64,000 bases of DNA. Origin: Bettongia penicillata ogilbyi (lineage: Eukaryota > Chordata > Mammalia > Diprotodontia > Potoroidae). Positions 20,347 to 30,245 of this stretch are shown here, piece after piece. Location of the stretch: the NCBI GenBank assembly GCA_023548195.1, contig JAJHZJ010000335.1, positions 4,063,967-4,127,966 on the forward strand. The letters run 5' to 3'. A program made the position numbers and the translations under genes. Position 1 is the first letter of the stretch, and the number at the start of each line of letters is the position of its first letter. The notes under the pieces were generated by a model. It had not been told where the DNA came from. It saw nothing but the letters and a program-made list of their open reading frames with translations, and did not search any database.

Positions 20347-20589
20347 CCCTCTGGAGGCCCTCCCTTCTGTGACTTAGATACCGATCCTGGGCTTTCTGAG
20401 CTCTGAGGTTCTGGCCAGGTCTTAGCTTCTGTGCCTCTCAGGCTCTTCTGCGAGATGAGATGTTGGGATGCAGGGCTAACTCATCTCTGAGCTCCCTGTA
20501 CACCCTGTGGTGGACACCCTGTGGAGGCTCCTCAAGGCCTCCTGCACCAGTGCAACGGCTTTTCCCCTCCAATCCTCCTTTTCTCTAGC

Positions 20590-20955
20590 TTCCAAACTAA
20601 TGACTCACACAGAAATCTGACCACACCACTCCCCTAGTCACAAATCACCCGCAGCACCCTGTTGCCTGTGGGCTAACCTTCTGGTTACTGATTGGCATCT
20701 GAGGCTCTCCATAAGCTGCTGCCACCTTCTCATGCCAGCCAGTATTCATTCCACCCCACCCACCCTGCTTGCAGACACTCTGGGTTCCAGTCCTATTGGA
20801 ATCCTACCTCCTGTCTTATGCCACACACTGGACCATGGAGCTCCTGCTCCTCGACACCAGTGGTCTCTTCCCTTTGCCAAACTGCCTTCCCTCATTTCCC
20901 CTACTGCCCCCTTGCCACCGGCTGCCCATATTTCCCTGGTTCCCCTTTCTGAAAG
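20590..20955 (+). mobile_element. L2 LINE, 3' region
   Basis: 'ctgaccacaccactccccta', 'ggcatctgaggctctccataagctgctgccacc' and 'gccaaactgccttccctc' are decayed L2 words in order. Confidence 0.6.
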
Positions 20956-20964
20956 AAACAAAAG

Positions 20965-21060
20965 TGAGAGAGAGCTGGAAGGCTTACACCTTTTGTGCTC
21001 AGAGAGGTTGTGGGAAATTGTGGGAAATGCCCAGGGTCACACATCTGAGGCCTAAGGCCC
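20965..21060 (-). mobile_element. MIR-type SINE fragment
   Basis: 'agagagctggaaggcttac' and 'cccagggtcacacatctgagg' at about 21030-21050. Confidence 0.5.
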
Positions 21061-21084
21061 CCAGGCTCAGTCCAGAGCTCAATT

Positions 21085-21295
21085 ATGGTGAAGATTTGCA
21101 AAGCCTTTTAGATCTACCACCTCACTGAATGCTCACAGGAGCCAACGGAGGTCAATGCTGCAGGTCTTAATATGCCCATTAACAGATGAGGCACGTGAGC
21201 TTCTGCTCACGCAATCAATACTGGAGGCAGGTCTGAACACAGGGCTTTCCGAAGTCCAGACTTCAAATCCAGTGTTCTTTCCACCAAAGTATACT
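21085..21295 (-). mobile_element. CORE-SINE (MIR/THER-like)
   Basis: 'agatttgcaaagccttttag', 'cccattaacagatgaggcacg' and 'cttcaaatccagtgttctttccacc'. Confidence 0.7.
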
Positions 21296-21414
21296 GTTTC
21301 TCTCTCTAGAGAAAGGAGACATGAGCAAACGCCTGTGTCAGGAACGTTCTCTCCTCCTCCCATCAGGTCCCAAGAATACCAGCCCTTGGAGCTTTGGGGG
21401 GTGAAAGTTTATAA

Positions 21415-21585
21415 GGTGAGGAGAAAGGGAAGGGCAAAGGACAGGGAGAGGGGGTAAAGATGGAGAGAGGGAGAAAACAGATAGGAGGAGAGAGAGAGGA
21501 GAGGGAGAGGAGAGAGAGAGGAGTGAGAGAGGGGAGAGAGGAGAGACAGGAAAGAGAGGAGAGAGGAGAGAGGAGAGAGGAGAGA

Positions 21586-21642
<57 letters not shown>
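21415..21642. repeat. GA-rich tract ending in pure (GA)n
   Basis: Interrupted GGAGA/GAGAG units from 21415, becoming an uninterrupted (GA) run of about 27 units at 21589-21642. It produces repetitive SLSLSL/ERERER frames on both strands, which are not genes. Confidence 0.9.
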
Positions 21643-21644
<2 letters not shown>

Positions 21645-21784
21645 AAATCCAAAGATGCCATCATGCAGAATTTGGATGGTGCCATCTGTTTCCAGTGTTA
21701 TTTCAGAAAATACAGGAACAAACAGGTCTTTGAAAACACATAAAATCTGGAAGCAATCCAACTGATACACTATTACAACTCAGT

Positions 21785-21912
21785 TTAACTATTTATTAAG
21801 GGTCATTGTTTACAAGAGGCTGAAAATCTAAAGACAAAATCTCCACTCTCAAGGAGTTTACATTCTTCTGAGGGGGCAAGAAGATAGAAAAAATCTATAA
21901 ATAAGTCAACGT
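21785..21912 (-). mobile_element. L2 LINE, 3' end (left part)
   Basis: 'actatttattaagggtcattg' and 'caaggagtttacattcttctgagggggcaag' are minus-strand L2 words. Probably one insertion with 22160-22345, separated by the SINE between them. Confidence 0.6.
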
Positions 21913-21914
21913 AG

Positions 21915-22155
21915 AGTAATTAGGTGGCACTGCAGTGGATAGAGAGTCAGGACTGAAGTCAGGAAGACTCATCTTCTCAGGTTCAAATCTGGCCTCAGAC
22001 ACTTACCAGCTGTGTGATTCTGGGCAAGTCACTTATCCCTGTTTACCTCCGTTTCCTCATCTGTAAAATGAGTTGGAGAAGGAAATGGCAAACCATTCCA
22101 ATATCCTAGCCAAGAAAACCCCAAATGAGGTCGCAAAAGGTGACTGAACAAATCT
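21915..22155 (+). mobile_element. tRNA-derived marsupial SINE (MAR1/WSINE type), full length
   Basis: Starts 'taattaggtggcactgcagtgg', then 'caggttcaaatctggcctcag', TTTCCTCATCTGTAAAATGA at 22051-22070, 'ggagaaggaaatggcaaacc' and an end 'aaaaccccaaatgaggtc'. A- and B-box-like words sit at about 21923-21936 and 21979-21990. Confidence 0.85.
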
Positions 22156-22159
22156 GAGT

Positions 22160-22345
22160 AATGAGAGAACAGAGAAAGCTTACCAAAGGAGGTGGCAATT
22201 AAGCTGTCCAAGAGAGGAAGGCAATAAAGGCTCAAGACCTTCAAAGATGTACAAGAATTCTGAAAAGTAGACATTGGGAAGAGGTACATTCTAAGCACGG
22301 GAGTGATTTCTACCAATGCAGAGAGGTGATAAATGGAACTGAAAG
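22160..22345 (-). mobile_element. L2 LINE (right part), tentative
   Basis: 'gcttaccaaaggaggtggcaattaagctg' resembles the minus-strand L2 block seen at 46400-46450. It would complete the L2 split by the tRNA-SINE. Confidence 0.4.
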
Positions 22346-22409
22346 TTCAGGTAACAGCTAATCATCCAATCTGGCTGAAACAGGGAGCTGGAACTAGCAA
22401 TAGGGAAGA

Positions 22410-22560
22410 GATCTGTGATCTCATTGACCTAGGGCACCCCAGGTGAGGAAATGCCCTCCACAAGTAAAGATTGGTACATTTTCTACCATGCATAGTCTCA
22501 GAGACGTTCCTAGAGTAGCGAGTGCCCAGCTCTCTTCCCTCTATGCCATGCTAGAGGAAT
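22410..22560 (-). mobile_element. Marsupial SINE of the 'tcattgacctaggg' type
   Basis: 'gtgatctcattgacctaggg' near 22413-22432, 'gaggaaatgccctccacaag' and 'tagtctcagagacgttcctagag' followed by 'ctctatgccatgc'. A weaker relative lies at 7890-7990. Confidence 0.55.
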
Positions 22561-22874
22561 AATACAAAATAAAGAGAGATGGAGTCAGCCTCCGATGCTG
22601 GATGAGTAATTCTCATATTAGGATAAGGCAACAGGGGGCTCCTAGGCGCTATGAGCATGACAGTGACAGAGCCAGAACCAGCATTTAGAAGTCCTCTTTG
22701 GGCAGCAGCTGAGTGACAGGCGAATTGCAGAAGGGAGATACCAGTTGCAGGGAGAGTGGACAGGGACATTGACAACAGGGAGCACAGGGGTACTGGAGAA
22801 TCAAAAAAGCTTTGGAGAAGAGCATGGGAACATGAGATTCTCCTTTATATCCATGTAACAGAAGCTAAGTACTA
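22561..22874. other. Non-repetitive spacer
   Basis: No feature recognised. Confidence 0.4.
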
Positions 22875-23095
22875 GAAGAGGCAGCCAAGCAGAATGGGAA
22901 GAATTAAGGGAACCTCAGTTCCCATCCGGCCCAAGACACTCATCAGTTACATGACCCTAGGCTGGTCTCTTTACCTCCCACAGCCTCAGTTTTCTCAGCT
23001 GTAAAATGGGGATAATAGCTGTAGTGTCTATGTCAAAGATTGGGGGAGGTTCATGGGGAAAATGCTTTGCAGACTACTAGAGGGTAGCCATTCTT
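22875..23095 (+). mobile_element. MIR SINE, near full length
   Basis: 'tcagttacatgaccctaggctgg', 'cctcagttttctcagctgtaaaatgggg' near 22984-23011 and 'aaaatgctttgcagactact'. Confidence 0.8.
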
Positions 23096-23714
23096 CTCAA
23101 TCTCTCCACTTGTCCAATGGGTTCACATGGAGTACTCTCCTGCTACTTACCTTCAATGTCTAGTGTCCAATGGACCATGCCATAAAATAATTGCTTTCTG
23201 AAATGAGACAAAAGCCATGGGATTCTATTCTAACCACGTGTTGCCTTTGGTGGCCATCTCTCTGTTTGGGAAGTCAAATGTTTGCTGACGAAGGCACTTT
23301 CTGGGTTCTTTTGTCTACTCATTATAGCAAATTTCTGTTGTTGCTAATCATAATAAGAATCTTCATGAAAGCTTTTCTCCAGCGTCTCACCCTGGTGAAT
23401 CAATGACCCAGGGTTCTCCAAAGTTATGCCAACAATGGGGAAGCTCTAAAAAGTCCCATCACAGACTGGAAAGGCTTTGATCCCAGCTCTAGAGAGAGGT
23501 CATGTATGTTGGGCAAAGGTAGACTAGGAAGAACACAGGTCCATCAGAAGGAAGTTTGCTGCCAAGCAATAATTTGGGGGGGGCAAGGGGATCTTGAAAC
23601 TCACGAGCTTGGATAAGTTGGTAGCTATAGAGGATAATTCCAAGCCAATGAAATCACAGAGCATGAGACTGAAGTGCTATGAAAGAGAGATCAGATAGGA
23701 TCATTAGCTATTAT
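23096..23714. other. Non-repetitive stretch
   Basis: About 600 bases with no recognised repeat or frame over 71 codons. A short G run lies at 23576-23583. Confidence 0.45.
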
Positions 23715-23960
23715 CATATCATAGAGATCTTGAGATAAAAAGTCCAACCCCCTCACTTAGCAGAGTGACGAAATGAGGCATGGGGGTGGGGAATATCTAA
23801 GGCTACACAGGAAATGGGCCTTAGAGTTTCATCTAGCCTCCCTTCTTTATTTGGCAGATAAGGAAATTGAGGTCCAAAGGGGTCAAGTGACTTGGCCCAG
23901 GTTACACAGGTAGTTTAAGTGACAAAACAGGATTTGAACCAAGGCCCCACATCTGTGAGA
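23715..23960 (-). mobile_element. Two consecutive MIR-type SINE pieces
   Basis: First: 'atagagatcttgagataaaaagtccaaccccc' (about 23721-23752). Second: 'gataaggaaattgaggtcca', 'agtgacttggcccaggttacacagg' and 'aggatttgaaccaaggccc'. Confidence 0.75.
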
Positions 23961-24359
23961 TCTCAGAGAAGGTATCCCAGAGACAAAACAAAATGATGGC
24001 TAGAGATTTGAAAGGGAAGACTGGGGAAGAGAGAGAGAAAGGGGGCATTAGAAACAGAGGGAAAAGGATGATTAAAGACACAAGACACTTCAAGGAAAAT
24101 GGCAAATAAGAAGATATAAGGACATCTGGCAGGTGGAGATGCCCTTCCAACATAAACAAAAAATATCAGAAACAAAATGGCTAAAACTCAGCAGCAAGCC
24201 AATGGGCAGATGGTAGAAGAGCACTGATACACACTTCTATGCACAAGAAGAAACGGGACAGAGGGGAGGGCATGAGAAGCAGAGACTCACTGAAACAGTA
24301 TCCAAAGTAGCCACACTGGAACTCCAACTCTGTAACTAAGAGACTAAGATGTCTCATCC
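23961..24359. other. Purine-rich unassigned stretch
   Basis: A-rich, with many GAAA/AGAG words. No family recognised. It could be diverged LINE sequence. Confidence 0.35.
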
Positions 24360-24535
24360 AAACTCCTTGTGACAGATAAGTTCACTTATTAAAGTGTGCT
24401 ATTAAACTTATTAAGTAAGCCAGAGAGGGGAAGGGCCTAGCCAGAGATCAGAAAAAGTAAGCAAAGAGCCGAGTTAGGATCCAAGCCCAGGTCCTCGGCC
24501 TCCAAATCCAGTAGTCTTCCCACCATATGACCCTT
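24360..24535 (-). mobile_element. MIR-type SINE
   Basis: 'aactccttgtgacagataag', 'gccagagatcagaaaaagtaagc' and 'caggtcctcggcctccaaatccag'. A short ACTTATTAAAGTGTGCTATT insert lies in the middle. Confidence 0.6.
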
Positions 24536-25024
24536 CCTTTACCGGAAACAATGCAAGCAATCCCTAGGGGAAAGCTTAGATTGCTTCCAGACACACTCAG
24601 AGAACTAAAGAGCTGAAACTGGGGGAAGTACAAGAGGAACCAAATGGCCACTCTCACAAATCTCCAGACAAAGGGACAAAATGAAACAGATGAGGAAAAC
24701 GCCGCATGGAATTTTGAAATGCCAATAGACACAAACACAAGTTTACTACCCTAGGAAGTAGCTGATGACAGAGTATTTAAAGGAGAAAAATACTAGACAT
24801 GGTAACACCAAAGGCACATGGATGAATGGGATAGATTTAGAGAGCAGACAGTGAAAAGAGGCCTTGGAATTCCTGGGATTCAGGAAATACTAAAGAAAAG
24901 TCTCTAATCTCCCCATTTCAGAAAATGGCGCAGAAAATCTCCCCGCTCCCACCCCTACCCCAGCTTTCAAACCCAAAGAGTAAATGACAGAGAGCCCGCA
25001 CAGAGTCCCAGGAAGGCCAGCGTT
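24536..25024. other. Unassigned stretch
   Basis: A-rich, nothing recognised. Possibly diverged LINE. Confidence 0.35.
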
Positions 25025-25150
25025 CTTTCCCTGGGATCCATGAACTCGTTTTCTTAATTATTTTGGTAACTGCATTCCAAAATAATTCATTTTTTGGTTT
25101 AGTTATGCATTTAAAAACATGACTCTGAGAAGGAGTCCATAGACTTCGTG
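25025..25150 (+). mobile_element. Old AT-rich MER-like repeat
   Basis: 'gggatccatgaactcg', 'ttttggtaactgcattcca', TTATGCATTTAAAAACATGA near 25103-25122 and 'gagaaggagtccatagacttc'. The inverse of the copies at 0.7 and 16.3 kb. Confidence 0.6.
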
Positions 25151-25274
25151 GCAAAGGAGAGCTGGACATGAAGGGTAAGGAAGAAAATATTCCCACAGTG
25201 ACATCATCAAACTTCAAAATGACAAAGAAATAAATAAAGTTGTAGGAAAGGGAGACATATTTGGAGAACAGCAA

Positions 25275-25450
25275 GGACCAGAGCCAGAGGTTTAGAACCG
25301 CCACCTAGTCCAACTGTCTCATTTCACAAACGAAGCAATCAAGACCGAGAAAAAGCAGGTGACTGGGTCACTCTAAAAGGAGACATAAAGCCAGGATTCA
25401 AACTCAGGTCCTCTGCCTCCAAATCCAGGGGCTTTCTGTTGTACCATCAA
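25275..25450 (-). mobile_element. MIR-type SINE
   Basis: 'acctagtccaactgtctcatttcacaaac' and 'ccaggattcaaactcaggtcctctgcctccaaatcc'. Confidence 0.75.
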
Positions 25451-25589
25451 GAACACAGTGGTTGCAGCATAAGACAGATGCTCGAGAACTCAGCCAAGTC
25501 AGAGAGCCCGGGCCCACACCTAGAATCTCCCAGCCGCTGATTCCTTAAGACTACTAGAAGCATCTCAGCCCAGGAAGGTCAAAGGTGAA

Positions 25590-26160
25590 AAGGAATCCAA
25601 AGATGCCAAGAGTCATAGCAAGACTTTGTGGTAGCAAAAACAGAAGGAAAACAGAAACAAAGTGGGTGGTCACCAAATGGTGAAAAGCCAAGCAAACTGT
25701 GGCACACGAATGAAACAGCCTCTCATCAGTGCATTGTGAAGAATGACAAATGTAAGCAAAGGAGAGAATTCAAATGACGGAGAAGCTATCAAGCACCTGC
25801 CCTCTCCCAAGGAAACGTGGGTAGATCTGTATTACCTGGTAGGATAAAGGGAGAGAGAAACACTACCAAGGAAACACATGCAATGACCCGATACAAACAG
25901 GAACAGGAAAATCTCATTATGGGATGCCTGAGTTCCTGAGGCTGGGGAAAGACAGACACTTCCCTCCTGGGGGCAGGAGGTGGGGTGCTACAGGTGCAGA
26001 ATGTTGCCTATAACACCAGGTCACTGTGTCAGTTGGTTTTGTTTAACTGATTTTCTTTGTTACAAAGGAAGATTCTCTTTGGGCACAGGGGTGATGGACA
26101 ACCAAGAAATGTCTGTGGTATTAGAAAGAAAAGGCATCAACAAAGATCTTGTTTAAAAAA
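25590..26160 (+). mobile_element. L1-type LINE 3' UTR to poly(A)
   Basis: 'actttgtggtagcaaaaacag', 'acaaagtgggtggtcaccaaatgg', 'aactgtggcacacgaatgaa' near 25698-25717, 'tttctttgttacaaagg' near 26053-26069, ending in an A run near 26150-26163. Same block as 13.8 and 49.9 kb. Confidence 0.65.
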
Positions 26161-26450
26161 AAAGACTCATAAGTCACTTTTTTATCTTCATCTTTGAGCT
26201 CACTCATCTTCAAACTCCCCAGCTCTGTTTCTCTCCTTGCCTGCTCAAAGAGGGCAAGGGCATGAACTACAGACTCTGCTGGCAGGAAGGGTCCACAATC
26301 TAAGCTCCCCATACTTCTCCTCCAGCTCCCCAGTATAACTTGCTGATGATGCTGCATTGAGAATGCAGCCAACAATGTCTGGAAAGATTAGATTTGGCCT
26401 CTCAGGTTCTAAGCCTCGGAAAGAGCAAAAGCCTGTCAAAATTACTTTGT
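26161..26450. other. Unassigned stretch
   Basis: No repeat or gene recognised between two L1-type pieces. The 84-codon minus frame crossing it runs into the LINE tail. Confidence 0.4.
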
Positions 26451-26454
26451 GTGA

Positions 26455-26635
26455 ATTCTATGCAACATGACTAATGGGAAAACGGGTTTAATAAGAATGT
26501 ATGTGTAGAATCCATATAGGATCACATGCCGTCTCAGGGAGGGAGAGGAAAGGGAAGAGGAGAAAATTTAAGACTTACAGAAGTAATTGTTGAAAATTGA
26601 AAACAGATAAATTAATGAAATTTTTTTAAAAATTA
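26455..26635 (+). mobile_element. LINE (L1-type) 3' terminus
   Basis: GCAACATGACTAATGGGAAA at 26462-26481, 'gccgtctcagggagggag' and an A/T-rich end. Same terminus as 17695-17856. Confidence 0.55.
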
Positions 26636-26638
26636 CTT

Positions 26639-26675
26639 TGTGTGTGTGTGTATGGCCATATGTATCCTGTATAGA

Positions 26676-26718
<43 letters not shown>
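26639..26718. repeat. Facing (TG)n and (CA)n arrays
   Basis: (TG)6-7 at 26639-26651, a 28-base spacer, then (CA)20 at 26679-26718. The arrays are reverse complements of each other. Confidence 0.9.
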
Positions 26719-26723
<5 letters not shown>

Positions 26724-26724
26724 T

Positions 26725-26915
26725 ATATACTTATCTGTACATCCCTTGTACCTTTCGCCGGTGCAATACTGGTCTTTGTACCCTAACACCTACCACAATA
26801 CAATAGTAGACCTACCAGTGCAATAGTAGACATTCAATAGTAGACCTACCAGTAGTAGGTAGACCTACCAGTACAATAGTAGACATTCAATAAACACTTG
26901 TTGAACTGATCAAGA
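26725..26915 (+). mobile_element. L2 tail with internal short duplications
   Basis: 'ctttgtaccctaacacctacc' and the terminal ATTCAATAAACACTTGTTGA at 26886-26905 bracket repeated 'caatagtagacctaccagt' units (26799-26890). Confidence 0.55.
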
Positions 26916-27079
26916 CTGAAGAACTTTATTTCTCAAATCCCTTTCTGCTCCAAACCCTCAGCAGCAGGGATCTTACTGCTCCCAGGCCGCTCCAAGGGAC
27001 TGATACTTTTTGAGAGTCAGGACACAGCAGCCAAGGTAGCTTCCACAAGTCAATCACGGGAAGGTCTAAGGAAGGGAGT

Positions 27080-27235
27080 TTGTACCATGGACAGAAGGAA
27101 TGACCACCTGCTGGATTTGAGACAAGAAGACAGGTTCAAATGTTTTATATACCATCTGTAAGTGATAAGTCACTTCATCTCTCTGGGCCTGTTACCTCCT
27201 CAGTAAAATATAAAAGTAGGTAATAATCATTGTAA
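27080..27235 (+). mobile_element. MIR SINE
   Basis: 'caggttcaaatgttttatat', 'gataagtcacttcatctctctgggcc' and a 'tcctcagtaaaatataaaag' core. Confidence 0.75.
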
Positions 27236-27425
27236 GACCATAGATCATACCCAGGAGGACCTTCAAGGTCATCCATCCAACTGCCTCAATTTAAGGATCA
27301 GAAGAATGTAACCCCAACAAGTGAAATGACTTATCTACAGTCCCTGAAATAGTAAATGTCTGAGCTGGGATTTGAACTCTGGTCCTCTGACTCCAAATCC
27401 AATGTTCTTTCTACAATTCTGTATT
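27236..27425 (-). mobile_element. MIR-type SINE, full length
   Basis: 'ggaccttcaaggtcatccatccaac', 'aaatgacttatctacagtcc' and 'gatttgaactctggtcctctgactccaaatcc'. It abuts the forward MIR in opposite orientation. Confidence 0.8.
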
Positions 27426-27444
27426 CTGTAGTGTGCAAATAAAG

Positions 27445-27560
27445 TTTTAAGAGATAGCATGGTCTAATGGGAAGAACACTGAATCCTGGCTCAGACATTT
27501 ACCATGGTGAAGTTATTTTACTTTTTCAAACATCTAAGATGTCAACCTTAACATCTACAG
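27445..27560 (+). mobile_element. MIR 5' half
   Basis: 'agatagcatggtctaatgggaagaacactg' and 'ctggctcagacatttacc'. Confidence 0.65.
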
Positions 27561-28299
27561 CCCGACGACTCCTACCCACTTCTTAACCCAGACTCTGTCT
27601 CTAAGGGTTGTTCATCCTGATGCCAGTCTAAGATCTCAGAGATCACACTGCAATCTCCAACTCTGGACTGATCCCATCTTCCTCCAACAAGATTCAGATT
27701 CAGATACAACACAATCAAAAGTGTCATCTATTAGACAACCATGGAGTCAAAGGAGGAACCAAAACAGTTCTTAAAAACACTCCATGCTCTTGGTCTCAGC
27801 ACCATTTTGTCAACCCACTCTGCCACAAGAATGAGATAGAAGAGACAAATGCAGGGTCTGAAACAAGAAGGATGAGGCAGAAGGCCAAGGGGCCAAGCAC
27901 AGAGACCACAGTCACAGAGAGATGGAAAGCCCCTACTCACACTGGACTGAAAACTTTGGAAAACATTGCCCTAGGGAGGACTATTCCAGCTCTCCATTGG
28001 ATTCAGAACTCTTTAAGTCTCCCAGGTGCCACTGGACTTTTGCCACCACTTGACTCCTCGCTGGCAAAGGACATTCCATCTTTTAATGCAAGGTTCTGGC
28101 TGCCTGAACTCAGTTCCCTTGGTTGTGCACCATGGCCCCCTTGTTTTTGCTTTGACTAAGGGTGGCATTTGTATAATAAATCATCTCAGCTTTTTTGATC
28201 CAGGGCCAGGGAACCTGTCTGTCTGTTTTCCTTACCCCCACTTCAATTACTCAGTATTTCATTTCTGAATTTGGATCCCCAGGACCAAGCACAGTGTGA
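27561..28299. other. Stretch without recognised repeats or genes
   Basis: About 740 bases. The frames at 27872-28268 (95 and 80 codons) overlap in different phases and show no domain. Confidence 0.45.
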
Positions 28300-28520
28300 G
28301 GGAGGTTTGGGTGTTTTCAGTTGTCAGTCCTGTTCGACTCTTCGTGACCCCATTTGGGGTTTTCTTGGCAAAGACAGTGGAGTGGTTTTTCACAGATGAG
28401 GCTCATTTTACAGATGAGGAAACTGAGGTAAAGAAGGCTACATTGTCCAGAGTCACACAGCTAGTAAGTGCCGGGTCTTCCTGACTCCAGATCTGAAGTC
28501 TTTCCACTGCACCAGGGACA
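28300..28520 (-). mobile_element. tRNA-derived marsupial SINE (MAR1/WSINE type)
   Basis: Reverse orientation: 'cgactcttcgtgaccccatttgggg' near 28334-28358, 'ttttacagatgaggaaactgagg' near 28405-28427, 'cagagtcacacagctagtaag' and 'tttccactgcaccag'. Confidence 0.85.
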
Positions 28521-28554
28521 TAGTAGACAGCTATGGACTGACTGGTCTCTATTA

Positions 28555-28655
28555 GGAAATCACCAGATTTAAAGCTAGAAAAGACCTCAGACATCATCTG
28601 GCTCAAATCCATCATTTTAGAGAAGATGAAATTAAGGCCCAGAGAAGTGAAGGAA
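28555..28655 (-). mobile_element. MIR-type SINE, left part
   Basis: 'aaagctagaaaagacctcagacatcatctgg' and 'aattaaggcccagagaagtgaagg', broken off where the next MIR word should be 'gacttggccaag'. Confidence 0.75.
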
Positions 28656-28788
28656 GTGCCCCAGAAGCTCCTTGAGGACAGAGACTGACTTTTATCTCTT
28701 TTTGTATCCCCAACACTTAGCAGAGTGCCTAGAACATAGTTGGCAATAAACATAGATGCTTACTAAATGTTAACTGACTGATTGACTT
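28656..28788 (+). mobile_element. L2 3' end nested in a MIR
   Basis: 'agaagctccttgaggacagagactg' near 28662-28686, 'tgtatccccaacacttagcagagtgcctagaacatag' near 28702-28738 and 'ttaactgactgattgac'. MIR sequence resumes immediately after. Confidence 0.75.
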
Positions 28789-28855
28789 GGCCAAGATCAC
28801 AAAGCTAGGAATTGAGCCCCGGCTCTGAGTCCAAGGGCAACACTCTCTCTGCTCT
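28789..28855 (-). mobile_element. MIR-type SINE, right part
   Basis: 'ggccaagatcacaaagctagg' then 'gagccccggctctgagtcc' continues the SINE broken at 28655. Confidence 0.75.
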
Positions 28856-29172
28856 GCTTGCCCTCAGGTCCCCACTCCCTTCCCCAGTCTTCCTCCACTC
28901 CCAGATACAGGACGGGTGCCACAGGGTTTCAGCAAATACACTTCACAAACAATGCAATTGTTTCCGTACTGAAATCTTGCAACAAGAACAACAGAAAATA
29001 GCAAAAGGTCTTTTTAATTTTTTTCAACAATCTTCAAAAAAAGCAACAAGCCCCTCATTCTCCTCCAGTTATGCAATGGCTCCAGGTGGATTCTTGGGGG
29101 GTGGCTTGGGCTCCATTTCCTTATTTTTAAATTAGCAGAGGTCTCCACCTACTTTCCCTTTCAAAAGTGAAA
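28856..29172. other. Non-repetitive stretch
   Basis: No feature recognised. It ends in A/T-rich sequence. Confidence 0.4.
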
Positions 29173-29255
29173 AAGGGAGAGAAAAAGAAAGACAGACAGA
29201 CACAGAGAGACAGACAGAGACAGACAGAGAAGAACAAAGACAGAGTGAGACAGAG
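29173..29255. repeat. (GACA)n/(GAGA)n microsatellite
   Basis: GACAGACAGACACAGAGAGA and related units over about 80 bases. Confidence 0.85.
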
Positions 29256-29751
29256 AGCCACGTGACTAAAGCCACTGCCCTGGGTGTCCGTGGGGAGCCT
29301 ACTGAGTTCTTCCCCAAGGGGGCTTTGAAGTGGACTCTTTGAAGTGATCATGGAACAGTCTGGAAACTGGTGAGAGCAAGAACAGGAGAGTTAAAAGGGA
29401 ATATTTGGGGGAGGGAAGGAAGCAGGAGGGAATGTGACCTCAGCTGGCAAGGAGAAGTTTCTAGCCTCAGTTTTGGAAGAGTCAAAGTTTCCCACATCCA
29501 CACACCCCTGCAATGTCTTCACTAGCCCCCAGTGGCTACAAACCAGACTGATTCTATGCCCCCTGAGCTCCAATGGGAGAAATGGGCATGGCAGTCAATG
29601 GATGCAAAGAGCAGAGGGGTACTGGAGGCTGAGGGCTTGGCTCAGGAGAGTGCTGGCTGGAAACATGGTTCTACCACTTATTAAGTGATCATAAGAAAAT
29701 CACTCTATGCATGGGCTATTCACATCTATGGCCTGTTCTACATCCATGATC
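29256..29751. other. Mostly unassigned, MIR scrap near the end
   Basis: Only 29625-29705 ('ggttctaccacttattaagtgatcataag') resembles a MIR 5' half. Confidence 0.4.
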
Positions 29752-29962
29752 CCCAGGATGGGGAACCTGAGACCTCAAGGCCATATGTGGCCCTCCAGGT
29801 CCTCAAGTGCAACCCCTTTGACTAAATCCAAACTTCACAAAACAAATCCCCTTCATAAAAGGATTTGTTCTGTAAAATTTGAACTCGGTCAAAAGGCTAC
29901 ACTCAAGGACCTAGAAAGTTACATGTGGCCTTGAGGCAAGGTGACAGATTCCCTACCCCTGG
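29752..29962. mobile_element. Palindromic MITE (non-autonomous DNA transposon), copy 1
   Basis: The left end 'gatggggaacctgagacctcaaggccatatgtgg' and the right end 'ttacatgtggccttgagg...agattccctacccctg' are near reverse complements. In the middle AACAAATCC and GGATTTGTT (29838-29871) form a further inverted pair. The whole ~210-bp element is a decayed palindrome, as in hAT-type MITEs. A second copy is at 60500-60675. No transposase. Confidence 0.65.
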
Positions 29963-30104
29963 CATAACCCAAGACCTCCTTCCCATCTGGTAAGATACTT
30001 TCCTTCCTTTCCCTTTAATAAAGACATTCCTGCCCAAAGGTCCAATGCTCACATAGGCATCTTCATTTCCTCCAAATAATACTCCCTACCCTTTCCCAGG
30101 GTAT

Positions 30105-30245
30105 GGCATGGCACAATGACACCAAAGTACTGGGCTTGGAGTCCCAAAGACTTCCATTCCAATCTCACCTCTGCCATTTAATATCTGAGTGACTCTTGGC
30201 AAGTCACTCAACCTTTACTCAGGTCACCACATATGGAGGCAGGGA
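30105..30245 (+). mobile_element. MIR 5' two-thirds
   Basis: 'atggcatggcacaatgacacc', 'ttccaatctcacctctgcc' and 'tgactcttggcaagtcactcaacc' near 30190-30213. Confidence 0.75.

Noticed and set aside
21338..21770. Ser-Leu and Arg-Glu repeat frames on both strands
   Set aside because: They are produced by the GA tract.
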